This document shows positions 9,376-18,027 of a DNA stretch of 64,000 bases, piece by piece. The translations under genes were made by a program, and so were the position numbers. Source of the DNA: Methylophaga sulfidovorans (GTDB lineage Bacteria > Pseudomonadota > Gammaproteobacteria > Nitrosococcales > Methylophagaceae); contig NZ_FOSH01000008.1 of the NCBI RefSeq assembly GCF_900114205.1, positions 100,665 to 164,664 of the forward strand, given 5' to 3'. The notes under the pieces were generated by a model. The model did no database searches and was not told where the DNA came from. It saw only the letters and a program-made list of their open reading frames with translations. Each line of letters starts with the position of its first letter. Positions within the stretch are counted from its first letter, which is position 1.

Positions 9376-11049
9376 ATGTCCGAGTCTGCTGTTAATCATA
9401 ATTTTATTCGTCCTATTATTCAGGAAGATCTTGATACTGGGAGAGTGACTGGAAAAATCGTCACGCGTTTTCCACCTGAGCCCAATGGCTATCTGCATAT
9501 TGGTCATGCTAAATCCATTTGTCTGAATTTCGGTCTGGCTGAAGAGTTCGGTGGCGACTGTCATCTACGCTTTGATGATACCAACCCAGCCAAGGAAGAA
9601 CAGGAATACATTGAAGCTATCAAAGAAGACGTTCAATGGCTTGGCTTCCAATGGGCAGGCGATGTGCGTTATGCATCAAATTACTTTGAACAGTTTTATA
9701 ACTGGGCCATTCATCTGATCAAACAAGGCAAAGCCTATGTCTGTGATCTGACTGCTGAGCAAGCTAGTGAATATCGTGGCTGGGCGACCAAGCCGGGTAA
9801 AGAATCGCCATTTCGCGATCGTAGTGTTGAAGAAAATCTGGCTTTATTTGAAAAGATGAAGCAGGGCGAGTTTGATGAAGGTTTTTGTGTATTACGGGCG
9901 AAGATTGATATGGCTTCCCCCAATATGAATATGCGTGATCCTATTTTGTATCGCATACGTAAGAAAGCACATCACCAAACAGGCGACAAATGGTGTATTT
10001 ACCCCAGCTATGATTTTGCTCATGGACAGGGCGATGCTATTGAAGGGGTGACCCACAGTATCTGTACATTGGAATTTCAGGATCACCGTCCTTTATACGA
10101 GTGGTTTATTGAAAATCTGCCAGTACCTTCCAAGCCTAAGCAATATGAATTTGGACGTTTGAATCTGAATTATACGGTGACCAGTAAACGTAATCTGAAA
10201 CAACTGGTTGATGAACAAATTGTGGCAGGCTGGAATGACCCCAGAATGCCGACAGTTTCTGGCATGAGAAGACGGGGTTATACCGCAGCGGCTTTACGTG
10301 CATTTTGTAATGGTCTTGCCGTCGCTAAAACAGATGGTGTGGTGGATATTGCACAGCTGGAATTTGAGATTCGTAATGATCTGAATGAAAACGCGGCGCG
10401 TGCTATGTGTGTGCTCAACCCGTTAAAAGTCACTATCACCAATGCAGCTGATGATGCCGAGTGGCTTGAAGTAGCGAATCATCCGCAGCAGGAGTCTATG
10501 GGACACCGGTCATTACCTTTCACTAAAATGATTTATATCGATGCGTCTGACTTTACTGAAGACACCAGTTTGAGCCGGAAAAAATTCAAGCGCCTGGTGA
10601 TAGGTGACTACGTTCGCTTACGTGGTGCCTATGTGATCAAAGCTGATGAAGTCATTAAGAATGATAATGGTGACATTATTGAAGTGGTGGCCTCATTAGT
10701 GCCAGATACAGTGGGCCAGAATCCACCTGCTGAAATGAAACCACGCGGTGTGATTCACTGGGTTTCAGCGACAGAAGGTAAAGAAGTTGAGCTACGCTTG
10801 TATGAAAGATTGTTCCTGGCTGAAGCTCCAGGTAAAGCAACAGGCAACTATCTGGATGATGTGAACCCAGACTCTCTGAAAGTAATTAAGGCGATTGCAG
10901 AACCGGCCATTGTTAACTGTGAGCCAGAAACGGCTTTCCAGTTCGAACGGGAGGGCTATTTTGTCAGTGACCGTTACGATCACACTGTTGATTCACCAGT
11001 ATTTAATCTCACGATCAGTTTGAAAGAAGATACGTCAAAGAATAACTAA
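9376..11049 (+). CDS. glnS: Glutaminyl-tRNA synthetase
   Basis: A 557-residue class I aminoacyl-tRNA synthetase. The start is set at ATG 9376 ([19 protein letters not shown]), which agrees with the family N-terminus; an in-frame TTG at 9364 would add four residues. The HIGH signature is in [20 protein letters not shown], and the KMSKS equivalent is VTSKRN ([10 protein letters not shown]). The C-terminal anticodon-binding beta-barrels are complete and end in the FEREGYF segment and [10 protein letters not shown]. cysS begins 1 bp after the stop, so the two form an operon. Confidence 0.97.
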   Translation: MSESAVNHNFIRPIIQEDLDTGRVTGKIVTRFPPEPNGYLHIGHAKSICLNFGLAEEFGGDCHLRFDDTNPAKEEQEYIEAIKEDVQWLGFQWAGDVRYASNYFEQFYNWAIHLIKQGKAYVCDLTAEQASEYRGWATKPGKESPFRDRSVEENLALFEKMKQGEFDEGFCVLRAKIDMASPNMNMRDPILYRIRKKAHHQTGDKWCIYPSYDFAHGQGDAIEGVTHSICTLEFQDHRPLYEWFIENLPVPSKPKQYEFGRLNLNYTVTSKRNLKQLVDEQIVAGWNDPRMPTVSGMRRRGYTAAALRAFCNGLAVAKTDGVVDIAQLEFEIRNDLNENAARAMCVLNPLKVTITNAADDAEWLEVANHPQQESMGHRSLPFTKMIYIDASDFTEDTSLSRKKFKRLVIGDYVRLRGAYVIKADEVIKNDNGDIIEVVASLVPDTVGQNPPAEMKPRGVIHWVSATEGKEVELRLYERLFLAEAPGKATGNYLDDVNPDSLKVIKAIAEPAIVNCEPETAFQFEREGYFVSDRYDHTVDSPVFNLTISLKEDTSKNN

Positions 11050-11050
11050 T

Positions 11051-12442
11051 ATGCTAAAAATTTATAACACCCTCACCCGACAGAAAGATGTGTTCAAACC
11101 CATAGTAGAAGGCAAGGTCAATATGTATGTCTGTGGTATGACCGTCTATGATCTTTGTCATGTCGGCCATGCTCGCGTGATGGTGGTTTTTGATGTAGTC
11201 ACACGCTATTTACGTGCCTTAGGTTATGACGTCACTTACGTTAGAAATATCACTGATATTGATGACAAAATCATTAAACGAGCTGCAGAAAATGGTGAGT
11301 CCATTCAATCATTAACAGAACGTTATATTGATGAAATGCATAAGGATGCTGAAGCCCTAGGTGTGCTCAGACCGGATATTGAGCCTAAGGCGACTGAGTC
11401 AATGGCCGAAATATTGGCGATGATTGAGACCTTAATAAGCAATGGTCTTGCATACAAAGCTGATAATGGTGATGTGTATTATGACGTAAGCCAATTCGAG
11501 AGTTATGGCAAATTATCTGGTCGCAATATTGAAGACTTACGCGCCGGTGAACGTATTGCGGTGAATGAAGCAAAAACAGATCCACTCGATTTTGTTTTAT
11601 GGAAAGCGGCCAAAGCTGATGAACCTGCCTGGGAATCGCCTTGGGGAGCAGGACGACCTGGCTGGCATATTGAATGTTCAGCGATGTCAGCGCATTGCTT
11701 GGGTGAGCACTTTGATATTCATGGCGGCGGACAGGATTTACAATTTCCACACCATGAAAATGAAATCGCACAATCTGAAGGAGCCCACGGTTGCCAGTCG
11801 GTGAATTACTGGATGCATAATGGTTTTGTGCGTATTGATGATGAAAAAATGTCTAAGTCTTTGGGCAACTTTTTCACTGTGCGTGAAGTTCTGCAGCAAT
11901 ATCCTGCAGAAGTGATTCGTTATTTTATTTTATCCAGTCATTATCGCAGCCCATTAAATTATGCTGATGACCAACTGGAACAGGCGAAAGCTGCGTTAAC
12001 GCGTTTTTACACGACCTTGCGTGATGTTGAAACCACTCAAAGTGTGAATTGGCAGGATGATGAAGAGTTTGGCAAGCGGTTTAAATCTGCTATGGATGAC
12101 GATTTCAATACTGCCTTAGCACTGTCGGTGATGGCTGATGTTAGGCAAGCGCTAAACAAGGCTAGAGATCAGGGGCAATTAGAAAATGTCGCTTATCTAG
12201 CTGGTCTATTGTCATCATTTGGCGATGTGCTTGGTTTATTTCAGCAAGATGCGGATAAATTCCTGACTGGAGATAACTCAGCCGATCAACAAACTATCGA
12301 TATCGATGGTTTAGTGGCTGAACGTAATCAGGCCAGAGCGGATAAAAACTGGGCTCGTGCTGATGAAATTCGTGATCAATTGACGGAAATGGGCATTGTT
12401 CTTGAGGATGCGGCGGGTAAAACGAGCTGGCGTCGGGTGTAA
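11051..12442 (+). CDS. cysS: Cysteinyl-tRNA synthetase
   Basis: A 463-residue class I synthetase. It has [20 protein letters not shown] (zinc Cys plus the HIGH-like motif), the [10 protein letters not shown] and [19 protein letters not shown] zinc/adenylate region, and KMSKSLGNF. The C-terminal DALR-like domain and the tail ending [18 protein letters not shown] are complete. It is transcribed with glnS, and a symmetrical hairpin separates it from the convergent folD. Confidence 0.97.
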   Translation: MLKIYNTLTRQKDVFKPIVEGKVNMYVCGMTVYDLCHVGHARVMVVFDVVTRYLRALGYDVTYVRNITDIDDKIIKRAAENGESIQSLTERYIDEMHKDAEALGVLRPDIEPKATESMAEILAMIETLISNGLAYKADNGDVYYDVSQFESYGKLSGRNIEDLRAGERIAVNEAKTDPLDFVLWKAAKADEPAWESPWGAGRPGWHIECSAMSAHCLGEHFDIHGGGQDLQFPHHENEIAQSEGAHGCQSVNYWMHNGFVRIDDEKMSKSLGNFFTVREVLQQYPAEVIRYFILSSHYRSPLNYADDQLEQAKAALTRFYTTLRDVETTQSVNWQDDEEFGKRFKSAMDDDFNTALALSVMADVRQALNKARDQGQLENVAYLAGLLSSFGDVLGLFQQDADKFLTGDNSADQQTIDIDGLVAERNQARADKNWARADEIRDQLTEMGIVLEDAAGKTSWRRV

Positions 12443-12449
12443 AATATCT

Positions 12450-12473
12450 GCGCCTGCTTTTTTTAGCAGGCGC
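12450..12473. terminator. Bidirectional terminator-like hairpin between cysS and folD
   Basis: An 8-bp GC-rich stem (GCGCCTGC / GCAGGCGC) closes an AT-rich loop that contains the T run. The convergent arrangement suggests it serves both genes. Because the T tract is in the loop and not after the stem, intrinsic termination strength is uncertain. Confidence 0.5.
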
Positions 12474-12481
12474 TTATATTT

Positions 12482-13339
12482 CTAGTTTTTATGTAATGTT
12501 TCAGCAGCAAATAAGGTATTTTCCAGTAATGTTGCTACAGTCATAGGACCAACACCACCAGGCACTGGTGTTATCCAGCTAGCTTTTTCTTTGGCTTTTT
12601 CAAACTCAACATCGCCGGTCAGTTTGCCATTCTCAAGACGATTAATACCCACATCAATGACAATCGCGCCCTGTTTTATCCATTCACCAGGAATAAATCC
12701 AGGTTTACCGACGGCAACTACTAATAGGTCAGCGCGGCGTACTTGTTCTTCGAGATTATTCGTCCAGCGATGACAAACGGTGGTTGTGCAACCGGCAAGT
12801 AATAATTCTAACGCCATAGGACGGCCAACGATGTTTGATGCGCCTACCACAACCGCTTCGAGGCCTTTGAGGTCAACACCCGTCGTGCGCAGCAAGGTAA
12901 TAACGCCTTTTGGTGTACAAGGTCTGAGTTGTGGATTACGTTGAGCAAGACGACCAATATTGTATGGGTGAAAACCATCGACGTCTTTATGTGGCGCAAT
13001 TCGTTCAATCACGGTTTCCGCAGAAATATGCTGTGGCAGAGGTAGTTGAACGAGAATGCCATCAATATCGTCATCCTGATTTAGCTTATCAATCAGAGAC
13101 AGTAACTCTTGCTCGGTCGTTGTTTCCGGAAGATCGTAGGCTTCAGATTTAAATCCGATTTCTTCACAGCTTTTACGTTTACTACCCACATACACCTGTG
13201 ATGCCGGGTTAGCGCCTATCAATACGACCGCAAGACCTGGACGACGTTTACCTTCAGCTAACCGTTCTGTCGTTGCTAATTTCAGTTGTTGTTTGAGGTC
13301 AGCAGCAACTGCTTTGCCATCGATAATCTTTGCGCTCAT
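12482..13339 (-). CDS. folD: Bifunctional methylenetetrahydrofolate dehydrogenase/cyclohydrolase FolD
   Basis: A 285-residue enzyme that interconverts 5,10-methylene-, methenyl- and 10-formyl-THF. Catalytic features: [14 protein letters not shown] with the Tyr and Lys of the cyclohydrolase site, [10 protein letters not shown], the dinucleotide-binding [15 protein letters not shown], and the C-terminal [19 protein letters not shown]. Two perfect palindromes lie just upstream of its start (see separate entry). Its 3' end converges with cysS. Confidence 0.97.
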   Translation of the reverse strand: MSAKIIDGKAVAADLKQQLKLATTERLAEGKRRPGLAVVLIGANPASQVYVGSKRKSCEEIGFKSEAYDLPETTTEQELLSLIDKLNQDDDIDGILVQLPLPQHISAETVIERIAPHKDVDGFHPYNIGRLAQRNPQLRPCTPKGVITLLRTTGVDLKGLEAVVVGASNIVGRPMALELLLAGCTTTVCHRWTNNLEEQVRRADLLVVAVGKPGFIPGEWIKQGAIVIDVGINRLENGKLTGDVEFEKAKEKASWITPVPGGVGPMTVATLLENTLFAAETLHKN

Positions 13340-13347
13340 TCATCTTC

Positions 13348-13384
13348 CCGCTTTTGCAAAAGCGGCTATGATCGCATGATGCGA
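13348..13384. repeat. Two adjacent palindromes upstream of folD
   Basis: CCGCTTTTGCAAAAGCGG (13348-13365) is a perfect 18-bp palindrome ending 8 bp before the folD start. TCGCATGATGCGA (13372-13384) is a perfect 13-bp palindrome. CGGCT and AGCCG can close around the second. These could be operators or 5' leader hairpins of folD; function is not known. Confidence 0.5.
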
Positions 13385-13414
13385 GCCGAACAGCAAAAAA
13401 AATCAAAACAGTGA

Positions 13415-13443
13415 TTGACTCTTAAATTCTAACCACGTATTAT
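13415..13443 (+). promoter_or_regulatory. Promoter of the tRNA-Pro/tRNA-Arg pair
   Basis: TTGACT (13415-13420), 17-bp spacer, TATTAT (13438-13443). This is close to sigma-70 consensus and lies 35 bp upstream of tRNA-Pro. Confidence 0.75.
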
Positions 13444-13478
13444 TTCGCCTTCTTCGGGGATGACTTCTCGAATTAAGT

Positions 13479-13555
<77 letters not shown>

Positions 13556-13592
13556 CTTCTTAACCTATGTCCTCGCTTAGTAACAATCATAT

Positions 13593-13669
13593 GCGCCCGT
13601 AGCTCATCTGGATAGAGCATCGGCCTTCTAAGCCGAGGGTAGCAGGTTCGAGTCCTGCCGGGCGTACCA
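13593..13669 (+). tRNA. tRNA-Arg (anticodon UCU), integration site of the adjacent prophage remnant
   Basis: A 77-nt cloverleaf: acceptor GCGCCCG / CGGGCGT, anticodon loop CTTCTAA (anticodon TCT), T-arm around GGTTCGAGTCC, and an encoded CCA. From the anticodon stem through the CCA and one further base, the sequence is repeated at 15279-15328. This marks the gene as the attachment site of an integrated element. The full tRNA is kept on the left side, so it should still be functional. Confidence 0.96.
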
Positions 13670-13670
13670 T
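13621..13670 (+). repeat. Attachment-site direct repeat, left copy (inside tRNA-Arg)
   Basis: This is the 3' half of tRNA-Arg, from CGGCCTTCTAAG to the CCAT at its end. It matches 15279-15328 at 49 of 50 positions; the single difference is CCGAG here against CTGAG there. It is interpreted as attL of the prophage remnant. Confidence 0.9.
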
Positions 13671-13699
13671 TTATTCAACGCTTTCAGAGATAGTAGTCA

Positions 13700-14104
13700 C
13701 TAACTACTTTCGCCATTCTCCCGTTTTACTTTCGCCATAATGCCATTATTCAGCATTTCGTGCGACTCTGTTTCTTCCCCTAAATAGTCCCTAATATAGC
13801 TGCGCGTTTGCGCCTCAGTTGAGTGACCTAAGAACTTACGTGTCGCCTCAATTCCTTCTTTTCTATATCGCTCAGTTGCGGCATAAGGCCGTATATCTTT
13901 TAATTGCCAGCGTCTCTCCAGTGCTGCATCATCCCGCGCTTTACCAAACCAATACTTGATAGTGCCGTTTAGCGTCAGCTTTTGCCCCTTATCATCAAAG
14001 AGGATAGGCGGATTAATCATTGTTACTTTAGCTGACTTAAGTAGCTTTTTACGCTTTATTATTAACTTTCTTAAATCTGTGCCACAGCTGAAGCAATTCA
14101 ACAC
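13700..14104 (-). pseudogene. 3' remnant of a phage tyrosine integrase
   Basis: A 134-codon frame with a GTG at 14104, ending 31 bp from tRNA-Arg. It holds only the C-terminal half of an integrase catalytic domain: WQLKDIRPYAATERY (the HxxR-equivalent region with catalytic Arg), RKFLGHSTEAQT (box II His) and RSYIRDYLGEE with the nucleophile Tyr. The core-binding domain and the first catalytic Arg are missing. The first ten or so codons lie antisense to the Rz remnant, so the intact gene must have been cut near 14040-14075 by a deletion. The position beside the tRNA, reading toward it, is typical of tRNA-targeting integrases. Confidence 0.82.
13706..13737 (+). repeat. Two direct copies of ACTTTCGCCA at the left end of the element
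   Basis: ACTTTCGCCA occurs at 13706-13715 and 13728-13737, 22 bp apart. The first is preceded by TAGTCACTAACTA. The same decamer recurs near the right end of the element. I infer arm-type integrase-binding sites. Confidence 0.55.
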
Positions 14105-14359
14105 AGGAAACTACGTGATGCAGAAAATGAAATTGATCAGCTTCGCAATGATGTTGCTTCTGGGGGTAAGCGGCTGCTCGTCAATGCAACCTGTCCAGCC
14201 GATAGCGATAGATTGCCCGAAACCAGCGCCAGCACCAGCATGGATAATGGAGACGCCCCCAGACTTACAGAAGATGCTGAACGCAATTATTACGCCCTCA
14301 GAAATGGAATAGAGCGAGTAACCAGCCAGCTGCTCGCTTGTCAGGCTAGACTAAGATAA
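14075..14359 (+). pseudogene. Truncated Rz-like i-spanin (prophage lysis gene, 5' end lost)
   Basis: The frame opens at 14075, directly after an in-frame TAA, with no start codon, and runs 94 codons. The translation includes KLRDAENEIDQLRNDVASGG, then RLLVNATC, a low-complexity linker, and APRLTEDAERNYYALRNGIE ending SQLLACQARLR. This is the layout of the C-terminal half of lambda Rz, with the coiled-coil Leu/Asn repeat, the Cys and the PRLT.(D/A)A.R.Y..LR motif. The N-terminal membrane anchor is missing, so it cannot act as an i-spanin. The intact Rz1 gene is nested inside in another frame. The 3' end overlaps the end of the convergent FkbM gene by 9 bp. Confidence 0.85.
14118..14312 (+). 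CDS. Rz1-like o-spanin lipoprotein nested in the Rz remnant
   Basis: A 64-residue protein: basic N-terminus, hydrophobic segment and lipobox VSGC (Cys20), then a proline-rich mature part (DCPKPAPAPAWIMETPPDLQ and ITPSEME). The PPAWIM..PPD...LN.II.PSE pattern is that of lambda Rz1, the outer-membrane half of the spanin complex that fuses the two membranes at the end of phage lysis. It lies in the +1 frame wholly inside the Rz frame, as in lambda. Start ATG 14118 follows an AGGAAA. The gene looks intact but has lost its Rz partner. Confidence 0.88.
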   Translation: MQKMKLISFAMMLLLGVSGCSSMQPVQPIAIDCPKPAPAPAWIMETPPDLQKMLNAIITPSEME

Positions 14360-15136
14360 TATATCTATTGCTTTTTGTTTTATCTCTTGAATTCTTGATT
14401 CATGAACAGCAAAATAATTTGTTGTTCGCCTAGGGTATTCGTGTGAATCCAGAAATCCGTCAAGACTAAGTGGTTTTGCATTGTGAGCTAAGCGGTTCGG
14501 AATAAAAATCTTATAACCAATGTCATCAAAAAATTGCCACATTTGTTTTTTTGTATAACCCAAAACTTCACTAGGCGCTGATTCAAACATAATTGTTGGA
14601 TGACATTTATTGATTAACTTTAACCCACCCCTTAAAGCACCAAGCTCAGCCCCCTCAATATCAATCTTTATTACATCAACATTATCATCATCGACTAGTG
14701 TGTCTATAGTGCTAACATCAACATCAATTTCAACTGTGTCAGTAGATTTATTCAACGAGCTATATCCGCTTAGTTTTTCGTTTATATAAAACTTAGCTTT
14801 TCCGGAAGCATCCGATACAGCATAGTTAAAAACGGTAACGTCTGGAAATTTTTTAATTAGATTTTTTGCTTTATTTGGTATTGCCTCAAAAGCCATTATT
14901 TTTGATTTTCTGTGGTGCTTTACTTCTGATATTACAGATCCTATATGTGAGCCAACATCAAGAAACGTCTTATCATTATCACACAATCTGACAAGTAAAT
15001 AAGTTGCTAAATAGTCATTAAGCTCAGTACCTATTGATGGCGATGATTTCAATGAACTAGCAACTAAAGACAATCGCGATCTCATCTCAAGTAGAAAGCA
15101 ATCAAACCCAGTACCAATAACCAATTCCTTAAACAT
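14351..15136 (-). CDS. FkbM family S-adenosylmethionine methyltransferase (prophage cargo)
   Basis: A 261-residue FkbM-type methyltransferase. The SAM motif I is FLDVGSHIGSV (residues 58-68), followed by AFEAIPN (82-88), then the family motif IKIDIEGAELGAL (156-168) and the late TIMFE. FkbM enzymes O-methylate sugars or secondary metabolites. ATG 15136 has an AAGGA about 6 nt upstream. The gene is AT-rich, lies between the two tRNA-Arg repeats and is convergent with the lysis remnant, so it arrived with, or inserted into, the prophage. With a polysaccharide locus immediately beyond the right repeat, I infer a glycan target, possibly surface polysaccharide; the sequence does not show this directly. 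Confidence 0.85.
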   Translation of the reverse strand: MFKELVIGTGFDCFLLEMRSRLSLVASSLKSSPSIGTELNDYLATYLLVRLCDNDKTFLDVGSHIGSVISEVKHHRKSKIMAFEAIPNKAKNLIKKFPDVTVFNYAVSDASGKAKFYINEKLSGYSSLNKSTDTVEIDVDVSTIDTLVDDDNVDVIKIDIEGAELGALRGGLKLINKCHPTIMFESAPSEVLGYTKKQMWQFFDDIGYKIFIPNRLAHNAKPLSLDGFLDSHEYPRRTTNYFAVHESRIQEIKQKAIDILS

Positions 15137-15165
15137 ATTAAATCCTTATAATTTAGTGCTTAATT

Positions 15166-15238
15166 ACTTTCGCCACAAAACAAATAAGCATTATTAAACA
15201 AAATGATAAAAAAATGAAACACTAACTTTGGCGAAAGT
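15166..15238. repeat. Two inverted copies of ACTTTCGCCA at the right end of the element
   Basis: ACTTTCGCCA at 15166-15175 and its reverse complement TGGCGAAAGT at 15229-15238. TAGTTACTAACTA (15243-15255) follows and matches TAGTCACTAACTA at 13694-13706 in 12 of 13 bases. These are interpreted as right-arm integrase sites. Confidence 0.55.
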
Positions 15239-15278
15239 GGATTAGTTACTAACTATCTAATTTTGTGTGAATACTTGG

Positions 15279-15328
15279 CGGCCTTCTAAGCTGAGGGTAG
15301 CAGGTTCGAGTCCTGCCGGGCGTACCAT
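15279..15328 (+). repeat. Attachment-site direct repeat, right copy (partial tRNA-Arg)
   Basis: A 50-bp copy of the tRNA-Arg 3' half with one substitution (CTGAG for CCGAG). No 5' half precedes it, so it is not a tRNA gene. It marks the right boundary of the 1.66-kb prophage remnant and is interpreted as attR. The polysaccharide locus begins about 195 bp further on. Confidence 0.9.
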
Positions 15329-15523
15329 ATTCTTTTCTCTCCATCACTAGACCTTTATTCTCAAAAAATCAACCAAATATGATGGTGGTTTGATGTGGTA
15401 TTCTATTACCAAAATTTAATACGTTGACTTATGTAAAAAGACGGCTTCTGCGTTGCTTCCAAGTCCGACTAATGCTACTTTTAGCTGGCAAATATTCAAT
15501 TCACTCAAATAGAAGAGCTATCT

Positions 15524-16597
15524 GTGTCAAGGAAAACACTTTTTGTTACTGGGGGGGCTGGATTCATTGGTTCAGCTTTAATTCGTCGTCTTATTCAAGT
15601 CAGTGATTACCACATTGTTAATATTGATAAACTGACCTACGCAGGTAATCTGGAATCGCTTCTTTCTGTTGCAGACAATGCTCGTTATCACTTTGAACAA
15701 GCTGATATATGCGATGCTGAAAAAATGACTGCATTGTTTAAACAACATCAACCTTCTGCCATTATGCATCTAGCAGCTGAGTCTCATGTCGATCGCTCGA
15801 TTGATGGGCCGGCTGATTTTGTGCAAACTAATTTAGTGGGTACCTACGTTTTATTAGAAGCCGCGAGACAGTATTGGAAAACACTCGATAAAGAAGCGGC
15901 GACGCAGTTTCGTTTCCACCATATTTCTACCGATGAGGTCTATGGCACTTTAGGTGAGTCAGGATTATTCGAAGAGACAACGCCTTATCAACCTAACTCG
16001 CCATATTCTGCAACCAAAGCAGGTAGTGATCATTTGGTTCGTGCTTGGCATCATACTTATGGCCTGCCTGTCGTTATGACCAACTGTTCCAATAATTACG
16101 GGCCTTATCAGTTTCCTGAGAAATTGATTCCACTGATTATTAATAATGCCTTGGTTGGTAAACCCTTACCGGTTTACGGAAAAGGCGATAATATCCGTGA
16201 CTGGTTATTTGTCGATGACCACGCTGAAGCCCTACAAGTTGTTCTGGAAAACGGTAAGTTAGGGGAGAGTTACAATATTGGTGGTTTTAACGAACACACT
16301 AATTTGGATGTGGTACACCGCGTTTGTGACATCTTGGATGAATTATTGCCAGACTCTGAGTTCTGCCCTCATCGTAATTTGATTACCTTTGTTACCGATC
16401 GGCCAGGTCACGATCAGCGCTATGCGATTGATGCCAGCAAAATTAATCGTGAGTTAGGCTGGAAACCTAGAGAAACATTTGCCACAGGCTTAAGAAAAAC
16501 AGTTGAATGGTATATCAATAACCGTGAATGGAATGAACGCGTTATGGACGGTAGTTATCAGCAAGAACGTCTTGGTCTGGGAGAGCATGAATCATGA
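15524..16597 (+). CDS. rfbB: dTDP-glucose 4,6-dehydratase
   Basis: A 357-residue short-chain dehydrogenase/reductase that makes dTDP-4-keto-6-deoxyglucose. GTG start at 15524 with AGAAGAG upstream. It shows the Rossmann motif [15 protein letters not shown], the active-site [10 protein letters not shown] (Asp-Glu pair), [15 protein letters not shown] (YxxxK) and [18 protein letters not shown] run of seven G (15551-15557) encodes part of the Rossmann glycines. First gene of rfbBACD; it overlaps rfbA by 4 bp. Confidence 0.96.
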   Translation: MSRKTLFVTGGAGFIGSALIRRLIQVSDYHIVNIDKLTYAGNLESLLSVADNARYHFEQADICDAEKMTALFKQHQPSAIMHLAAESHVDRSIDGPADFVQTNLVGTYVLLEAARQYWKTLDKEAATQFRFHHISTDEVYGTLGESGLFEETTPYQPNSPYSATKAGSDHLVRAWHHTYGLPVVMTNCSNNYGPYQFPEKLIPLIINNALVGKPLPVYGKGDNIRDWLFVDDHAEALQVVLENGKLGESYNIGGFNEHTNLDVVHRVCDILDELLPDSEFCPHRNLITFVTDRPGHDQRYAIDASKINRELGWKPRETFATGLRKTVEWYINNREWNERVMDGSYQQERLGLGEHES

Positions 16598-17478
16598 GTC
16601 AGCGCAAAGGTATCATCTTAGCCGGAGGCAGCGGTACGCGTTTACATCCTGTCACGCAATCTATTAGTAAACAGTTATTGCCTGTTTATGATAAACCTAT
16701 GATTTATTACCCGCTGTCGACATTGATGCTGGCAGGAATGAGAGAAATCTGCATTATTTCAACGCCTCAAGATACACCACGACTACAGCAATTATTAGGT
16801 GATGGTAGTCAATGGGGGCTTGAGTTAAGTTATGTCGTACAGGAAAAACCAGAAGGTATTGCTCAGGCATTTACCTTAACAAAATCGTTTATAGGTGATA
16901 GCAGTACTGCCTTAGTTTTGGGTGATAATGTCTATTATGGACATGACCTTGCAGATTTAATGTCTGAAGCGGACGATAGACAGGATGGAGCAACCGTATT
17001 TGCCTATCCTGTATTTGATCCTGAACGTTATGGCGTTGTTGAGTTTGATGATGCTGGAAAAGCGTTAAGTATTGAAGAAAAACCGACCAAACCTAAATCC
17101 CGTTATGCCATTACCGGACTGTATTTTTATGATAATCAGGTTGTTGATATCGCAGAAAGTCTTAAACCGTCAGCGCGTGGCGAATATGAGATAACGGATG
17201 TTAATCAGTGTTATCTCGACATGGACAAGCTACATGTAGAAGTAATGGGCAGGGGAATGGCCTGGCTGGATACAGGTACACATGATTCTCTACTAGAAGC
17301 ATCACAATTCATTCAAACCATAGAAAAACGCCAAGGTTTGAAAGTGATGTGTCCGGAAGAGATTGCCTATCGCCAAGGTTATATTGATGCTGATCAGTTA
17401 TTAGCCTTAGCAAAACCCCTGGTAAAAAGTGGTTATGGCGATTATCTGATGAATCTAATTCACGAAAAGATTTATTAA
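16594..17478 (+). CDS. rfbA: Glucose-1-phosphate thymidylyltransferase
   Basis: A 294-residue nucleotidyltransferase that forms dTDP-glucose. The signature [20 protein letters not shown] is near the N-terminus; substrate residues appear in [43 protein letters not shown] and GEYEITDVN. First enzyme of dTDP-L-rhamnose synthesis. The start overlaps the rfbB stop. Confidence 0.97.
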   Translation: MSQRKGIILAGGSGTRLHPVTQSISKQLLPVYDKPMIYYPLSTLMLAGMREICIISTPQDTPRLQQLLGDGSQWGLELSYVVQEKPEGIAQAFTLTKSFIGDSSTALVLGDNVYYGHDLADLMSEADDRQDGATVFAYPVFDPERYGVVEFDDAGKALSIEEKPTKPKSRYAITGLYFYDNQVVDIAESLKPSARGEYEITDVNQCYLDMDKLHVEVMGRGMAWLDTGTHDSLLEASQFIQTIEKRQGLKVMCPEEIAYRQGYIDADQLLALAKPLVKSGYGDYLMNLIHEKIY

Positions 17479-18027
17479 ATGCAAGTGATAGAAACGACTC
17501 TAACTGATGTAAAAATTCTTAAACCCAGAGTGTTTGGTGATGAACGTGGGTTTTTTATGGAAAGCTTTAATAAAAAACAGTTCGCAGCCCTCACTGGCGT
17601 AGAGACTGAATTTGTTCAGGATAATCATTCACGCTCTTCACAAAATGTATTGCGTGGACTGCATTATCAGATTCAACATGCACAAGGTAAATTAGTACGT
17701 GTTACCGCCGGTGAGGTTTATGATGTTGCTGTCGACCTGCGACAGTCATCATCGACATTTGGTCAGTGGGTCGGTGTACACCTTAAGGCAGAAAACCATG
17801 AGATGCTATGGGTACCACCAGGGTTTGCCCATGGCTTTTTTGTGTTAAGTGAATCTGCTGATTTTTTATATAAAACCACAGATTATTATGCGCCTGAGCA
17901 TGAACGCTGTTTGTTATGGAATGATCCTGCTTTAGATATTGATTGGCCTTTATTAGGACAATCGCCCTCCCTATCTGCAAAAGATCAGCAGGGATCACAT
18001 TTTAACGAAGCGGAATTTTACGATTAA
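17479..18027 (+). CDS. rfbC: dTDP-4-dehydrorhamnose 3,5-epimerase
   Basis: A 182-residue cupin epimerase. It shows FGDERGFFMESFNKKQF, QDNHSRSSQNVLRGLHYQ (catalytic His in GLHYQ), VYDVAVDLRQSSSTFGQW, LWVPPGFAHGFFVLSE and YKTTDYYAPEHERCLLWNDP. It starts immediately after the rfbA stop codon and shares one base with rfbD (TAATG). Confidence 0.96.
   Translation: MQVIETTLTDVKILKPRVFGDERGFFMESFNKKQFAALTGVETEFVQDNHSRSSQNVLRGLHYQIQHAQGKLVRVTAGEVYDVAVDLRQSSSTFGQWVGVHLKAENHEMLWVPPGFAHGFFVLSESADFLYKTTDYYAPEHERCLLWNDPALDIDWPLLGQSPSLSAKDQQGSHFNEAEFYD

Noticed and set aside
11385..11771. 128-codon minus-strand ORF
   Set aside because: Antisense shadow of cysS, with no recognisable domain or start signal.
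13956..14117. Longer N-terminus for the Rz1-like protein
   Set aside because: The upstream part of the frame is antisense to the integrase remnant; the signal peptide and lipobox start cleanly at ATG 14118.
15279..15328. A third tRNA gene (Arg)
   Set aside because: Only the 3' half is present, with no acceptor 5' strand or D-arm. It is an attachment-site duplicate.
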